Shown in pieces: positions 35,710 to 47,450 of a stretch of DNA of 53,437 nucleotides (position 1 is its first letter; each line of letters opens with the position of its first letter). This DNA is from Nymphaea colorata. Lineage: Eukaryota > Streptophyta > Magnoliopsida > Nymphaeales > Nymphaeaceae. The translations under genes and the position numbers were made by a program. The notes under the pieces were generated by a model. The model made no database searches, was not told the origin of the DNA, and saw only the letters and a list, made by a program, of their open reading frames with translations. The stretch is from assembly GCF_008831285.2 (NCBI RefSeq), contig NW_022205005.1:1-53437 (forward strand), written 5' to 3'.

Positions 35710-36349
35710 ATGGAGCTGGACGAGTTCAAAGAAGCAGAGCGGTTCGTCGAGGAGTTCAAGCAATTGACTTTCAGGTGCCCTTCGATAACCTCAAGAGGGA
35801 GACCGTCACTGTCGATGGCCGCAAGTACTACAAGGATCTCTACCTGGTCGAGAAGTTGCTGCCCACTCTCACCGAAGCCATGATCGCGCTCTCCAAGGAA
35901 CTCGAGGAGTTGATGAACAACACCGAGCAGATAGACCCTGAGGTTCGCAGCCGTTTCAACCCCTGCATCTTCCTCGGCAGTACCTCATGAGCACAACCAC
36001 AATCTTCGGCAGGACTCCCACCTCACCAAACTGCTCACCGAGTACTCCAAGGTGGAGAACATGAACAGGTACTTCGTCTCCCGCTTCGAGTCCATCTACA
36101 AGATCTTCGTGAAGAGCATCGGCAAGGATAAAAAGCAATGCGATATCAGCGAGCTCAAGTTGTTCCTGAGGGATTTGGACCAGCTGCTGGACTGCAAGGG
36201 AGAGCTCCGGAACACGTTGGGAACAACAAGAACCTGACGAAGAACAAGGACGATATAAAATTCAACGAGATATGGACTAGCTATCGAAGTTCATCATGGC
36301 TAAGACGAAGCTGGGGGAGAAGGACTTCGAGAAGGTCTTCAACGGCTGA
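35710..36349 (+). pseudogene. DPY30/RIIa-motif protein, about 214 aa, five frame breaks
   Basis: ATG 35710 to TGA 36347-36349. Protein-level continuity is excellent if one base is added at each of five points (~35772, ~35977, ~35991, ~36221, ~36288); 640 + 5 bases is exactly 215 codons. The central part reads KYYKDLYLVEKLLPTLTEAM, then RFNPCIFLG|QYLM|RHN, the DPY30/RIIa-type docking signature (N-P-x-x-F-L-x-x-Y-L-x-R-x-N). Such motifs tether proteins in radial spokes and other axonemal complexes. A helical, EF-hand-like C-terminal half follows. I label it a pseudogene only because the frame is broken; sequence error or frameshifting are alternatives. Confidence 0.55.
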
Positions 36350-36391
36350 CCGTGATGCAATAGCCCTAGTGCTCGAATACTCTCCTAAATA

Positions 36392-38368
36392 TCAATAGTT
36401 GCCGACCATGAGTTTGGTGATGTAGTCCATGAACTCCTCCTTGTTGTCCTTCTTCGAGAAACGCACCCGGTACACCTTGTCCGCCTTGCTCTACCAAAAA
36501 TAACTCATCATCGAACTCGCCGCTCCTCCTTCTTTATGATGTCCACGTATTCGTCCTTCCCCCTCGCACCTATAGCCCTTCTGGCATATCTTGATCGTGA
36601 TGTCTGGCTTGCAGCACACTCCCCGGCCTGCGTTGAAAGTCAAGTGCAGGAAATTGTCGACAGTTATCACCAGGTAACTGCCCTCCTAGGTGTGTCCTTG
36701 CCCTTGCCGCTCACGAAGCGCACTGCGAACTCCTTTAGGAGGATGACTCGGGAGTCGAACATCTCGTAGTTGAAGCTGAGTGGATGGGGGATTACTGGTT
36801 GATGTAGTTGGTGAAGAGGTCGATGGTGATGTCCCCCCGGAGGTGGGTGTAGGCTTGAAGAGCTCGATGGTGCGCGGGTCGAACATCTCCTCCAGCGAAA
36901 AGTACTCCTCGATCAGCTTCAGTTCCTCGTGCTTGCTCATCTGCTCGATTTCCACCGACTCGGTGTCGAGGTTGTAGGTGGCATTGAGGCCACGGGAGTA
37001 GGTGAGCATGGCCTATCTGATGACGCTGCTTCGCTTCAGCTCCTCCTGGACTGCTGTGTGGTATACTCCAGGCAATACTAGCCGAGTTCTTCTGGACTTC
37101 GATTTGCTGGATGGCCTTACGCAGGAAGGAGAGTTGCGTCCTGTAGAAATCCTTTTAGCATTTGTTTGTGATGTTATTCGACTGTTCCTTGAAAAGTTGC
37201 CCAACTCTACCGTTTTCTCTTCAGTCTCCTGGTTGTACTTCTTGAGTGAGGCTTTTAGCGTTGATATTTTCTCTCTGACTCTGAGCAGTTCCTTCTGGCT
37301 GGAGTTGAGGTGAGCTTCTGTGAGTTCCTTGAGGATGTTGGTGCGGATGAGGTGGATGAAGTCGTTGATCTTCTTGCACCTGGAGGCGTTCTCATCGCAG
37401 AGGGAGTTGAGGATGACCGAGCAGTTGATGTATACGTTTTTGCTGAGGGAGTTGTCCTGGAGGGCGTAGCGGGTGTTGATCACTGGGGAGCTCACGTACT
37501 TTTCCTCCTGGCGCGCCTTCTAGCGGAAAAAGGTTTGGTAGTGCTAGAAGTTCTCGAGGGAGGATTTGATGCGGATGTCGATTCGTTCTGCAGCAGCTCG
37601 ATCATCCTGCCGTGCAGCGCCATGTTCTAGGCACGCTTGCGGTCCCACTCCTTCAGCATCTCGTAGTTTGCCTTCTTCTTCTAAAGGCCATCTTGACCAA
37701 CATACGCATCTACTACAGCTAGAGCTATGACTCGTTGAGTTGTTTGCCCTTGCTATGAGCAAAGGTCTTGTTCATGCTAATCTTTGGCTCCTACTTAGGA
37801 CTTTCAAAGATTTTAAACTTCTTCTTGTTATCCTTGCTGCCTTGAGGCTATTCTTCAGCTATTCCAGATCGCCAGCCAGCTCCTCCTGGTACTAGCTTTC
37901 CTGCTGCAGTTTTCGTTAAGCTACCGGACTGCTTTCTACTTTGGGAGTTGGCAGTTTGGAGATGTCGAACTCTGATTCCTTCAGTAATTTGATGTGTGCG
38001 GTTGCTGTTGGATTTTACGCTGGCTTTGCGACTGGCGGGAGAGGCGGCGGTTGTTAGGACTGTTGGGGCGGGTGCAGGAGGGGGATTGGCGGTTTGGTGG
38101 CGAGGTTGTGGGTGGGTTCGATGTGGGGAGTTCGGGATGGGGCGGGTGGTTGTTATCTGGGAGGTGCGGGTGCGATAAGTCCTCGTTGGGTTCTTCCTCG
38201 GAGGAGGGGTGGTCGCGGTGTTCTGCGTCATTGTAGAAGCTGAAGGGGTTGTCGCCCTCCTCGAATTGGAAATGGCGGTCGCCTCTCCCTCAAGTGCGCC
38301 AGCTAGTCCGTCAACTCAAACTTCTCGCGGGGAGAGTGAACGTCAGTGAGTTAGTTATGGTCCTCCAT
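36392..38368 (-). pseudogene. F-BAR-like coiled-coil protein, about 660 aa, many frame breaks
   Basis: ATG at 38368 to TGA (complement of 36392-36394). At least eight -1 breaks, each repairable by one base in a short homopolymer. The joined order is: acidic start; Pro/Asn/His-rich low-complexity segment; basic coiled coil (YEMLKEWDRKRAQNMALHGR..); a long helical block with SSPVINTRYALQDNSLSKNV and FIHLIRTNILKELTEAHLNS that resembles F-BAR helices. A C-terminal beta-rich region follows (GSYLVITVDNFLHLTFN, DKVYRVRFSKKDNKEEFMDY), perhaps a PH-like lipid-binding domain. F-BAR proteins shape membranes with actin. The assignment is tentative. Confidence 0.5.
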
Positions 38369-38420
38369 GTGGGAACTGATTTAATTATACAGCTCACAGG
38401 GATGATATAGGTATGAACCA

Positions 38421-39126
38421 TCAGAACTTGAGCGGCACGTCGGAGTTGAGCTGGCCTTGGAAGTTTCTCTGCTTTTAGTGGTTGAGACGGTCGTCGTCCC
38501 TCTTGCCTCCTTCAAACACTCGGCGTAAGTTTTACCAAAGATGTTATTGGCCAGAACTCTCTTACCGAAACCTGTGTAGCCAGGTAGGGGATTGCCCAAT
38601 TGAACGTACTCCTTGCCTTACTTTTCAATGAGTTTAGTATCGACCCATTTATTGTCCTTGGCGGTCAAAGACTTCCTGAACTCTTAATTCTTCGTGAGGG
38701 TGAATTGGTCAACTTCTTTTCCCGGATTTTCGATGATGGCTTCATAAGGGATGCTTTACCTCTCGGACGGTGATCTTGTGTTGGGAACTCCAACGATATC
38801 CGCGGCGGTGCGTTGGAGGCGTTCGGAGGGAGGGATGTGGGATGTGGTATGGGAGGTCACATACTTATGCTTGGCCTCGAAGTCTTGTCCCTTCACGAAG
38901 TTAGCATTCCCGACGTCCAGAGTGGTCTTGCCGAATGTGCTCCCGTAGAGGTTCTATGGCTTAATCGCCGGCACGTATCCAGCGTATCCAGGGATCTTTG
39001 AAACCGCCTACTGCTTGTCGACTGGCTGGAACTCGTCGTAGACTTTTTTGGGGATGTGGCTGCGTTGTGAAAAAGGTACCCTGTGTAGCCGGGAACAACG
39101 TATGATAGTCTCTGACCCTCGAACAT
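38421..39126 (-). pseudogene. FAM166/CIMIP2-like ciliary microtubule inner protein, about 235 aa, two frame breaks
   Basis: ATG at 39126 to TGA (complement of 38421-38423). Two -1 breaks, in the A-run at ~39044-39049 and the G-run at ~38498; 706 + 2 bases is 236 codons. The product repeats the family hallmark 'P-G-Y-x-G-(Y/F)' followed by 'G-x-T-(F/Y)': VVPGYTGYLFH, KIPGYAGYVPAI..NLYGSTFGKT, and LPGYTGFGKRVLANNIFGKT. FAM166/CIMIP2 proteins line the inside of doublet microtubules in motile cilia, so this fits a ciliate and a cluster of cilium genes. The gene ends 53 bases before the start of the F-BAR-like gene on the same strand. Confidence 0.65.
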
Positions 39127-39277
39127 CGAAATCTACTTAAGTTACAATAAAATTATAACTCACGTTCCATTATTTATTTCCATTTGCATAGCCTACAGCA
39201 AAAGGGAACGGCCTGCCGCATCAAAGCATGGAAAAGGTTATTTGATATTATTTGAGAAAATCTGTGATAATGATGAA

Positions 39278-40804
39278 TCATTGTGGCCCAAAGGATTTCA
39301 GATAATAGGCAAGTTCCCTTTTACTCTCCAGCATGCGGTTGAGCTCGTCGTAATCGGAGTGGATGTACTTTGCTGTCTGCTTTTTGAGTTCGAGGTAGAA
39401 GTTCTTCTTGGCGAGGCACTCGTTGATGGCGCCGATGTCGTGCACACGTCGGGTCATCCTCGCCTTTATCAGCTCGCACTCTCCAGTGATGCCCTTGTAC
39501 ACTCCTGCAGGTCCAGGATTTCGTCGTACTTGTTCCTCATGGATCGGTTGATCCTGGAGAGCTCAGATCTGAGGGGGTGGGTCCTGGTTCGTTCTGCTAT
39601 AGGGCCAGTTTGTAGGTCCTGACTATTTCCTCCCTATCCTCCTCGCACTTCTTGAGGTCATCGTTAATCTTTTCGATGCTGAGTTCGAGGCTCCTGATCT
39701 CAATGTTGAGAGAGGAAGCCTTATTCTTGAGGAGCTCCAGTTCGCGCATGAGCTCTATTTCCAGTTCTGAGGTGCACCCGCAAGCCTTCTCGTTTTCTCT
39801 GGTGAGGGAGATGAATTCCTTGAGCATTATGATGTATTCCTCCTTGTGCTTGAGGTACTTGTCATTTAGATCCTCGATCTCCTTGCTGTTCTTCTGGGAG
39901 TCAAGGATGCGCTGTAAGTTCTTGAGCAATGCTCCTTGGACTCCATCATCACCTTCAAGTATGCGATGTTCTCAGAGTTGATGTTTCGAACCTCCTTGGA
40001 GATCTACTCGCAGGCGTCATGCTTCTTCTTGTCTATGTTATTGCTGGGTACTTTCTTGGCACTCCTTGAAGTTTTTCAAGGTGAGGGCGTATTTTTCCAG
40101 GGCCTAATCTCTATCGAAGGTGGTGATGCGTAGGGTCTTCTAGAGTGGGATGAGTTGAGAGGTGAGTTCTTCTTGTGTTGCTCGTTGAACTTCATGCTGT
40201 CATTGTAGATCTTCTTGGCTAGCTAGAGAGCGGATATGGAATTGTTGGGCATCTTGATCGCCTCTGCTATCTTCTGCCGTATGGTCTTTTCCTCGTCTGT
40301 CAGTCTTTCCAGTTTGAATCGCACCTTCTCCATCCTTGTGGAGCAATTTCTGTACTCTTTCCAGTTGTTAGTACAATCTTCTTCCGAGTAATTTTGGTCG
40401 ATGGTGGCCTTGCAGGCCAAGTATTACTTCTCTGCCTTAGCTATTTCTCTGTATATATGGAGATTCTCTATGTTGAAATCGTGTTGCTGAGTGAGTTTTT
40501 TGATAAACTTTTCGAAAGACAGTGCAAGCTGTATGGTTTTGTTCTGGAACTTATCAGCGTCGGGGATGGGTAACGGCTGAAGGGCGGTTTTGATCCTCGT
40601 GATGTTTTATTGATGTTGAGCGTTTGAGATTTGGGCAATGACTGTGTCGGTTCTGTTGATGGTATGCGTGACGGAGTAGCAGCCTATATTGTACTGGCAC
40701 TCTTGGGACGTTCCGAACCAAGAGGAGAAGAGGGTGATGCCGATTATGTAGACGGCGAGGATGGTGGCAATAGATATGAGTACTTTGTTTATACTGCCGC
40801 TCAT
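39278..40804 (-). pseudogene. Membrane-anchored coiled-coil protein, about 503 aa, one intron, four frame breaks
   Basis: ATG at 40804 to TGA (complement of 39278-39280). Residues ~7-28 (VLISIATILAVYIIGITLFS) form a single membrane anchor after a short N-tail. The remaining ~470 residues are coiled coil. A 19-nt intron at 40033-40051 is canonical (GTACC..CATAG). Four -1 breaks near 40169, 39934, 39588 and 39504 fall in runs of G or A; 1508 + 4 bases is exactly 504 codons. Several Cys residues occur in the first coiled-coil block (CKATIDQNYSEEDCTNNWK). Not recognised. It precedes the FAM166-like gene on the same strand. Confidence 0.6.
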
Positions 40805-40957
40805 CTTTTAATTATAAATCTTTATTATTCATATAACTTACTACTAGGCCAATTATTTGACTAAAAATCAGTGCGTCGATTTGTCTGCTACTCTAATCAT
40901 ATATTATTTAGTCTTCTTATTATATCTTTAATATTTTTTGTATTATATCCACATACA

Positions 40958-43876
40958 TCATGTTCCTCCCCTTCTGAATCGTTCGAGCCTTTCGGCAGCG
41001 GTAAGCAATTTATCTTCTTCTTGTTTGCGTCTTTTTTGTTTCTGCTTTTATTTGTATTGCAAAGTCTTGAGCAATGTTTCATTGGTTATTCCCCACTGTG
41101 CAGGCTTAGCCTCGTTTTTCACCTTCATTTTTGTTTGACTCTCTAAGAAATTATTCACTAAAAGGCCTTTTTCACCCTATTTTGGCTTTGAGTTTTTAGA
41201 AGCTTATGCTTTCTCGATTTTCTATTGTTGATTTCTCTTCTAGAGTAACTAGAAGACTTAAGGTCTGATGATCACATCATCAAAATTAACCCCTTCGATG
41301 TTTTCGATATTGAACTCATGCCTTTCCAGTTATTGATCGAAGAAGCCAGTGTCAAAATCTTATTCATCAGAATCATAACTTTTTGACTTTTTTTTGTCTT
41401 TTAATCTTTTGTAAAGCTTTCTTCTGATGTACCCTCGCCACATTTTCTGGATTATTATGGCTGCTTGTGTCTCATTAAGTCCTTTCAGAAGCATGTTGAA
41501 CTTTCCAACAGCTTTAACTTTTTCTGATCTCAAGAAGAGTTGGTAAAGTTGGGTTAGCTTGAGCTATATTGTGGGTTTATTCTTGATGAAGTACTTCATT
41601 CTGAGTCTTTTTTGATACTGGCGTTTGATTACCAAAGTTCTTAGAGTGTGATAGAGGTGTCTTTTGTTGGATTAATACTGATCATGGTGATAGAATAGAG
41701 ATGAGCCTACTGAGAGCATGCTATTCTTTTCTTGCGAGTACTGTTGAATGAAATTGATGGTCAATTTGAGTTGTTTGATCTTTTGGACTGATTGATAGGA
41801 GATGTATTATTTTTCCTTGATGAAGCTATTCTTGCTCTTCTATAGTTCGCTTGCAAAGGTGAACTCGTGGAGGATGAAGTTGATGCTGTTCTCTATGTAC
41901 TTGATGATGTTGTTATTGTTTTTGAAGAAGGAGATGTTTCTGTAGTAGATGTCGTAGTTTGATTCGTAGTATTTTTTGATTCCGATGTCCATGTAGTTCT
42001 CGTTGATGATTTTTACGTTTTGCATGTACTTGTAAATGATGTATTAGTATATTTCTCTGATTTTTTCTCTGAGGTTTAGGAAATATTCGTTGTTGCTGTA
42101 CCGTATATACTCTACTTTTCGACTGTAGAGTAAAAGCTACCATATTGAAGAAAACCCTTAAAGACGGTTTTAGTCAACGTTTAGCTCTTTGAGATTTGGT
42201 AAGTAAAGCTAGCATTTGCTTCTTGTTGCAAGCCTATTGTTGTTTAGATATAGCTTTTCTAGCAGGGCAAGAAGAGAAGGTTTAGTGCTGAGATGTAGTT
42301 GCTGGAAAGATTGAGCTAATTCAAGTATAAATATATGAGTTTTTAGTCTATTTTGTCTAGTCTGTTATAGACAAGTTTAGCTTCTTGAGCAGTATGAGCT
42401 CATCTAGATTTTTTACACTTTTCAGCTGGTTTTTGCTAAGGTTGAGTTACTACAAGTTGTACATTTTGAGCTTTGGCAGTTCGTTCAGTTTATTGTTATT
42501 CAGTATGAGAACTCTCAAGTATTTGTTGCTGTTTAGATCAATATCCTCGATTCTGTTGTTTCCGCTCCACAAGATCTAAGAGAAGCGCATCTTATCTTAA
42601 ATCAACCACATGGTTGTGCTAGATATTGAGAAATCTCAGCCATGGTAGCTATGAGATGCTGCTTATGTCCTTGATCTTGTTGTGGGATATGTTGAGTTGG
42701 ATGATCTTCTTGCAGCTCTACATTGATTTTATGTTGCTAAGGGAATTGAATTGCAGCTAAACATCTGAATGTTGGCGAAATTCTCTATCCTTTCAGATTA
42801 GTTATTGCTTCGAAGGTTAATTTGAGTTATTTCAGCTCAGCTGCGTTCTATAGGGATGCCACTTGCGAGAGAAGCTTCTATTTTCCTCCCTTCTATTCTT
42901 AATTGTATTCGTAGTTCACATTTTTTTAGTTTTAGTCAAGGAACTTGAGGAACTTTGGACTGTAGTTTTTGCCATTTCTTAGAGAGGAGATACAAATTTG
43001 CTTATGAATGTTATGTACGATACGAACTATTGTCGAGACTGTCTTTGCTTTGCTTTTTTAAGCATTGACCTGAACCGGAACTTCTTCGAAGTCTTCGGGA
43101 TTGCATAAAAACTTTTTGGATGCAACTTTTGCTCCTGTCTAGGAAATAGCTTCAAAGGTTTTCTTTTGTTCATTTTTAGTTGTTTGAGTGCGATTTCAGG
43201 TGAGTTTTTGGGGAGGATATTTGCTTCATTGACTACTTGGGGGGTCAGGTTTGTAAACGTGCTTCTCAGTTTGGTCGAACAAGTTTGATTTTGGTATCTT
43301 TCTGTTCTATCTTTTTGAGTTTGGGTCTTAGAAACCTCTAGGAGAACATTTGCGATAGACATTACATTTCATACTTCATGGAAAGCTTGTCCTCGTGTTA
43401 CATGGTCAATTGCTATCTTTCCACATTGGCATTTTAGATTTTGATCCTGATAGCTTCTTCTTCCTTTTTGATCTAGTCTGCATAGGTTTGTTTCTTGCTG
43501 AAATTGGGTTGCTGGGCAGATCTTATCTCCTCGACGATGGACTGGTTGATGACTGACTGGTTGTAGGTCTAATCTGCGAGTTGGAGGATGCTATTGTTGT
43601 TGCTGTGGGCTACTCTGTTCTTGATTTAATCGATTATTTTTTGGTCGATGACATTTTTTTCTTCATTTCTGGTGATGCGGTGAAGTTCCGTTACTTCCTC
43701 CTCGTACTAGTGATCATTTCGTCTTCTATCTGTCGGTTGAGTTTCAATTCGTCGAGGACACGATTATCATTTTTGGAGTTTTGGACTGTTTTGAGGCCGC
43801 TTTGCAGTCGCTTCATCTCCTTCTCATGGAAGCTCTCCTCCAATTAGCTCGACGAGTCGTAATTGAGGTCCTCCAT
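40958..43876 (-). pseudogene. Coiled-coil + leucine-rich repeat + IQ-motif protein, about 970 aa, many frame breaks
   Basis: ATG at 43876 to TGA (complement of 40958-40960). The N-terminal ~160 residues are coiled coil, followed by a basic linker. Next comes an SDS22-type leucine-rich repeat array: LNISHNKIKDISSISQLPWL, LRVLILNNNKLNELPKL and LNLSKNQLKSVKNLDELILL, with NN/N and Leu spacing as in axonemal LRR proteins. Then a helical region and an IQ motif (ETQAAIIIQKMWRGYIRRKL) for calmodulin, and a basic C-terminus. At least eight frame changes, nearly all -1. The order matches LRRIQ/DRC-like proteins that dock on axonemal microtubules. It could be two genes split near 43365, but no intervening stop/start spacing supports that. 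Confidence 0.6.
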
Positions 43877-44779
43877 GTCTTTGTAAAATTTTTAGAGTTA
43901 CTCCTTGTGAATTTTTGCATAGAAAGTTTATCGATTATTTAAATCAAACAAACAAAAATGATGGCGAGCTCATATGGACAGACATATAAAAATATATGGC
44001 TGGGGTAATTATTTTCATGGAACTATTTTAACAATTAACGCTGATTATATATGGACAATATCAAAGTAGAATGATTTGGGGATTGAAATGGTCAGATTGA
44101 CAATGTGCTTGCTCAGATTCTCTGTTTGCCAATGATTGTACACTAAGAACGAAATTGAAAAATAATTGATGAAGATTGCTAAGTTATATTGCATGTGTAG
44201 ATTCCCAAATGTGGCGCTTTGGAAAGTTTCATCGGCATTATTTTGGGAAATGGACAAATTGACGATAACTTCCCTTGCCAAACCATGTCCATATATCACG
44301 CATGCTAATTAATATCAATAATTCCTTTGGCAAGGATCTCCTAAATATTTTTTTTATTGCCGATTGGGTGTTGATTGCGAGGAAGCATCAAGTTTAGAAG
44401 CAAAATGCATAGAAACTGGTCATTTTTGGTATGTGGGTGAGTTAAAACGAGGCTCATCTAATTTTATAGTAAATATATTCAAAAGTGTGCTCAATTCTCC
44501 AAAAAAACCATTATTTAAAAGAAACGCCCTCGAGTACTGTCACTACATATAAGAAGCAGTCAAATTAGCATGTAATTCCTCCATTTAATAAATTAACGTT
44601 TAAACTATAGATTCGATGAATCCAACAGCTTTCCATATCGATTAATCAAATACAACGCCATCTGCTCATCAAGGGTGGTAAGTGTGCACGTTTTGGGCAT
44701 ATTTTATTTTTCACGGTTTAAATTAACGAGCCGATTTTCTGATTTTATATTTTTTATTTTAACAATATCGAGCAAATAA
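43877..44779. other. Long intergenic stretch
   Basis: About 900 AT-rich bases. A minus-strand frame at 44015-44299 is open but has no ATG at its start; an internal ATG would give a ~70-residue hydrophobic peptide. A plus-strand frame at 44364-44760 is also open without a start. I see no repeat or RNA gene; it probably holds promoters for the genes on both sides. Confidence 0.35.
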
Positions 44780-46709
44780 ATGAAAAGTCCCCTTTTTCAG
44801 CAGTAATACAACAGCGGTCTCAACCTTTCCGCAGTTTACGAGCAACGCAAGTCCAAAACACCCACCTCATACTTACAGGTGAATAATGGCTAACCTGATC
44901 GTCAAAAAGAAATCTCGTAAAACCGGTCATTTGTCTTTGATAATGAACTTGCCAAGAGGCAATACAGTAACCTTCGCAGCACCATCGGCTCACCCACTTG
45001 TCTCCTGGACGGCAGTCGCAAAAAGCCCATCGACAACTTCCTCAGAAATACTTCACATTTTACCATCAATTATTCCAAATTCGATGAGGCGCCCTCCTCT
45101 AAGAATGAGAGTCAAAACTATAGGCAAAACCTATCGCAGAAAAACACGCCCAACTCAACAAAAAAATAATATTTTGATCCAAAGGAGCCCCATAGAACTT
45201 TTGAAAACACAGAGACTAACTATAATAAAATTATGTAGAAATATGATAAGAAATAAAAACTTATCAAAGAACTCAAAAAACTAACAGAAGTTAAAATCTC
45301 AGAGAAGATTAGAGAGACTTTTGAATTCGAAAAACCAATGGAGCTTAAAAGGGAAATTAGGGATATACTGATAGAATTATGATCAATATCACCAGTCCAA
45401 ACCTCTAACCTCTGACACATCTGCGAGAAAAATCGATCTCAACAAATCAACTGTGGCAGATAAGAGCAAAAATGAAGGAAGCTTCACCAATCTAAAGGAA
45501 AAGATTTTGAATAAAATATACCCAACGATCAAAAGGAACCGAACCTCAAGCCAAGCTCCAAGAATCCTGAAGAAGATCGAAGAAATTAGCTTACTATACT
45601 CCCAAGGTGATCAAAAATAATGGAGATCCCAGGTTCGAAGATCGGTTCACTCCTAAAATAAACACATCAAAGGACATAGTGAACCCAAGAGCTTACCTGA
45701 ACGTTAGCGATGTGAGGATAACTGACAAACTAAGCTCAACTCTGAAAAACACCTCATTTTCCAATAATTAGATTTTATCTCCAACCATATCGGTCAAGAG
45801 CAAGGACTCAGCTTCTAAAACTAAAACCATGAAGGACGTGAAGGATATGGTCGAACTGAGGAAGGAAAAAGTTATTGCCAACCATTTTAGCAAAAAACCT
45901 CTAACAATCAGTGATTTCCAACTAGGAAAAGCTTTGGGATAGGGTAAATTTGGAACAGTCTACCAAGCTGTCCACAAATAAACCAAATACCTTGTAGCCC
46001 TGAAGAAGATAAGTAAGGTTTCCATTAAATCCAACTATATGATCGACCAATTTTTGCTTTAGGTTAAGATCCAATCCTTCTGCGACCACTAGAATATCCT
46101 TAAGCTCTATGGTTGCTTCGATGATAAGTAAAATATATACCTCGTGCTTGAGTACATGGAGGATGGAACTCTGTTCAAGTATTTAAAGCTCAAAAAAACA
46201 TTCACTGAGGCCGAAGCATCGATGAAGCTAAAGCAAGTAGCATAAGGCATCCGATATCTTCACGAGAAAGGCATTGCCCATAGGGATATCAAACCTGAAA
46301 ATATAGTCATTTCTCATGGAGTTGGCAAGCTTTGCGACTTTGGCTGGGCAGCTATTTGCGACGAAAGGAGAAAAACATACTGCGGCACTTTCGACTACGC
46401 TGCTCCTGAGATCCTCGAGGGAGCTGAGTACGACATGTCCGTCGACCTATGGTGTTTGGGAGTATTGGCATACGAGTTGATGGTGGGCCGTGCTCCATTC
46501 TATCACATCAGTAGAAAGGAAACGATGAAGAAAATACTGAATGTACCTATTTTATGATTTAGGTCTAATCCAGTGCAATCTAATTCCCGGCGAGCATGAG
46601 CAAGCAGGCAGTTTCCTTCATCTAGAATCTAATCCGTAAAAGGCCTGAGTAGAGAATGACTGCTGAGAATGTGTTGAGGCATCCATTCCTTTTCCAGGAT
46701 GGCAAATGA
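44780..46709 (+). CDS. Aurora-like Ser/Thr protein kinase with long N-terminal extension, about 640 aa, one intron, frame breaks in the extension
   Basis: Mitotic-type kinase. The kinase domain (from ~45,905) contains LGKALGQGKFGTVYQA, VALKK (ATP-binding Lys), HRDIKPENIV (catalytic loop), KLCDFGWAAI (Aurora kinases have DFGW), CGTFDYAAPEILEG (activation segment; Aurora has CGTLDYLPPEMIEG) and DLWCLGVLAYELMVGRAPF. A 20-nt intron at 46543-46562 joins KKILN to VQSSAIQFP..PEQRMTAENVLRHPF. The stop is TGA 46707-46709. The ~370-residue N-terminal part is disordered and basic. It carries three frame changes (near 45,375, 45,521 and 45,591) that look like lost or gained single bases. The kinase domain itself is clean. 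Confidence 0.85.
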
Positions 46710-46770
46710 TAACTTTTACTTTTCTGTGGTTGTATGATAAAATTGCAGTAAATATCATTAAATGAATGCC

Positions 46771-47265
46771 TCATCTCTTGGCTTTTGCACTGATCTCTGC
46801 AAAATAGTTCTCGATGAACTCGCTTTGATTCTTGAATATGGAATCCAGGTCAAACTTGGCTTGGCTCCTTGTCTTTCTGGTATTCGATGCTTCTATTTTG
46901 TGCTTATCTTCGATTACATACCCCGATATGTCTCGATGTAATGTTTCATTCCCATTTTTTATTTTTGGTAGAAGATGTTTGTCTTTCTTTATCTAAAATT
47001 TTTGCTTCAGTTCTGGAGTCTTGGCGTACTATTGAGGTTCCTTAATATCCCGGTGAAGGACCATACGTATCTGGTCCTGTATATGTTATTCTTAGGGACT
47101 AAGAGTAGTCTATGACACATATTTTGCAGGTTGCTTCTGTTTGCGAGATCTCGCTGAGGTTTGTGGTCCGTGCATTGGCACTTTTTATGGTATTTTTGGC
47201 AGGGAAAGTTCTTGTTCGAGTATTTTTAAGTTTTTTCGCTTCAAATGCGTAGCTAGGGCCTACAT
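46771..47265 (-). CDS. Unknown basic protein, 164 aa
   Basis: Single clean exon from ATG at 47265 to TGA (complement of 46771-46773). Lys/Gln/Arg-rich, probably disordered, with short helical ends (FDLDSIFKNQSEFIENYFAE). The segment VLHRDIKEP near residue 85 resembles a kinase catalytic loop by chance only; no other kinase motif is present. It converges on the kinase gene with 61 bases between stops. Not recognised. Confidence 0.65.
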
Positions 47266-47450
47266 CAAGGAAATATAATTATTAATGCAACCGAATTTGA
47301 ATCAGATGACCATGGTTGTGAAGGAGTGAGGAAGATTGATTTTTAGAGGAAAATCAAAAGAAATAGATCTTTTGATATTTTGGTATAATTATCGAAAAAG
47401 CAAGAGCCTTGATAGTTGCTTAGAGGATGCTGGATAGATTTAAAATAACA

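Noticed and set aside
36992-37630. Plus-strand ORFs of 100+ codons over the F-BAR-like gene
   Set aside because: Antisense of coiled-coil sequence; no start context or motif.
46771-47265. Kinase-like HRDIK motif in the 164-aa protein
   Set aside because: Isolated match; no ATP-binding loop, DFG or APE motif, and the composition is disordered and basic.
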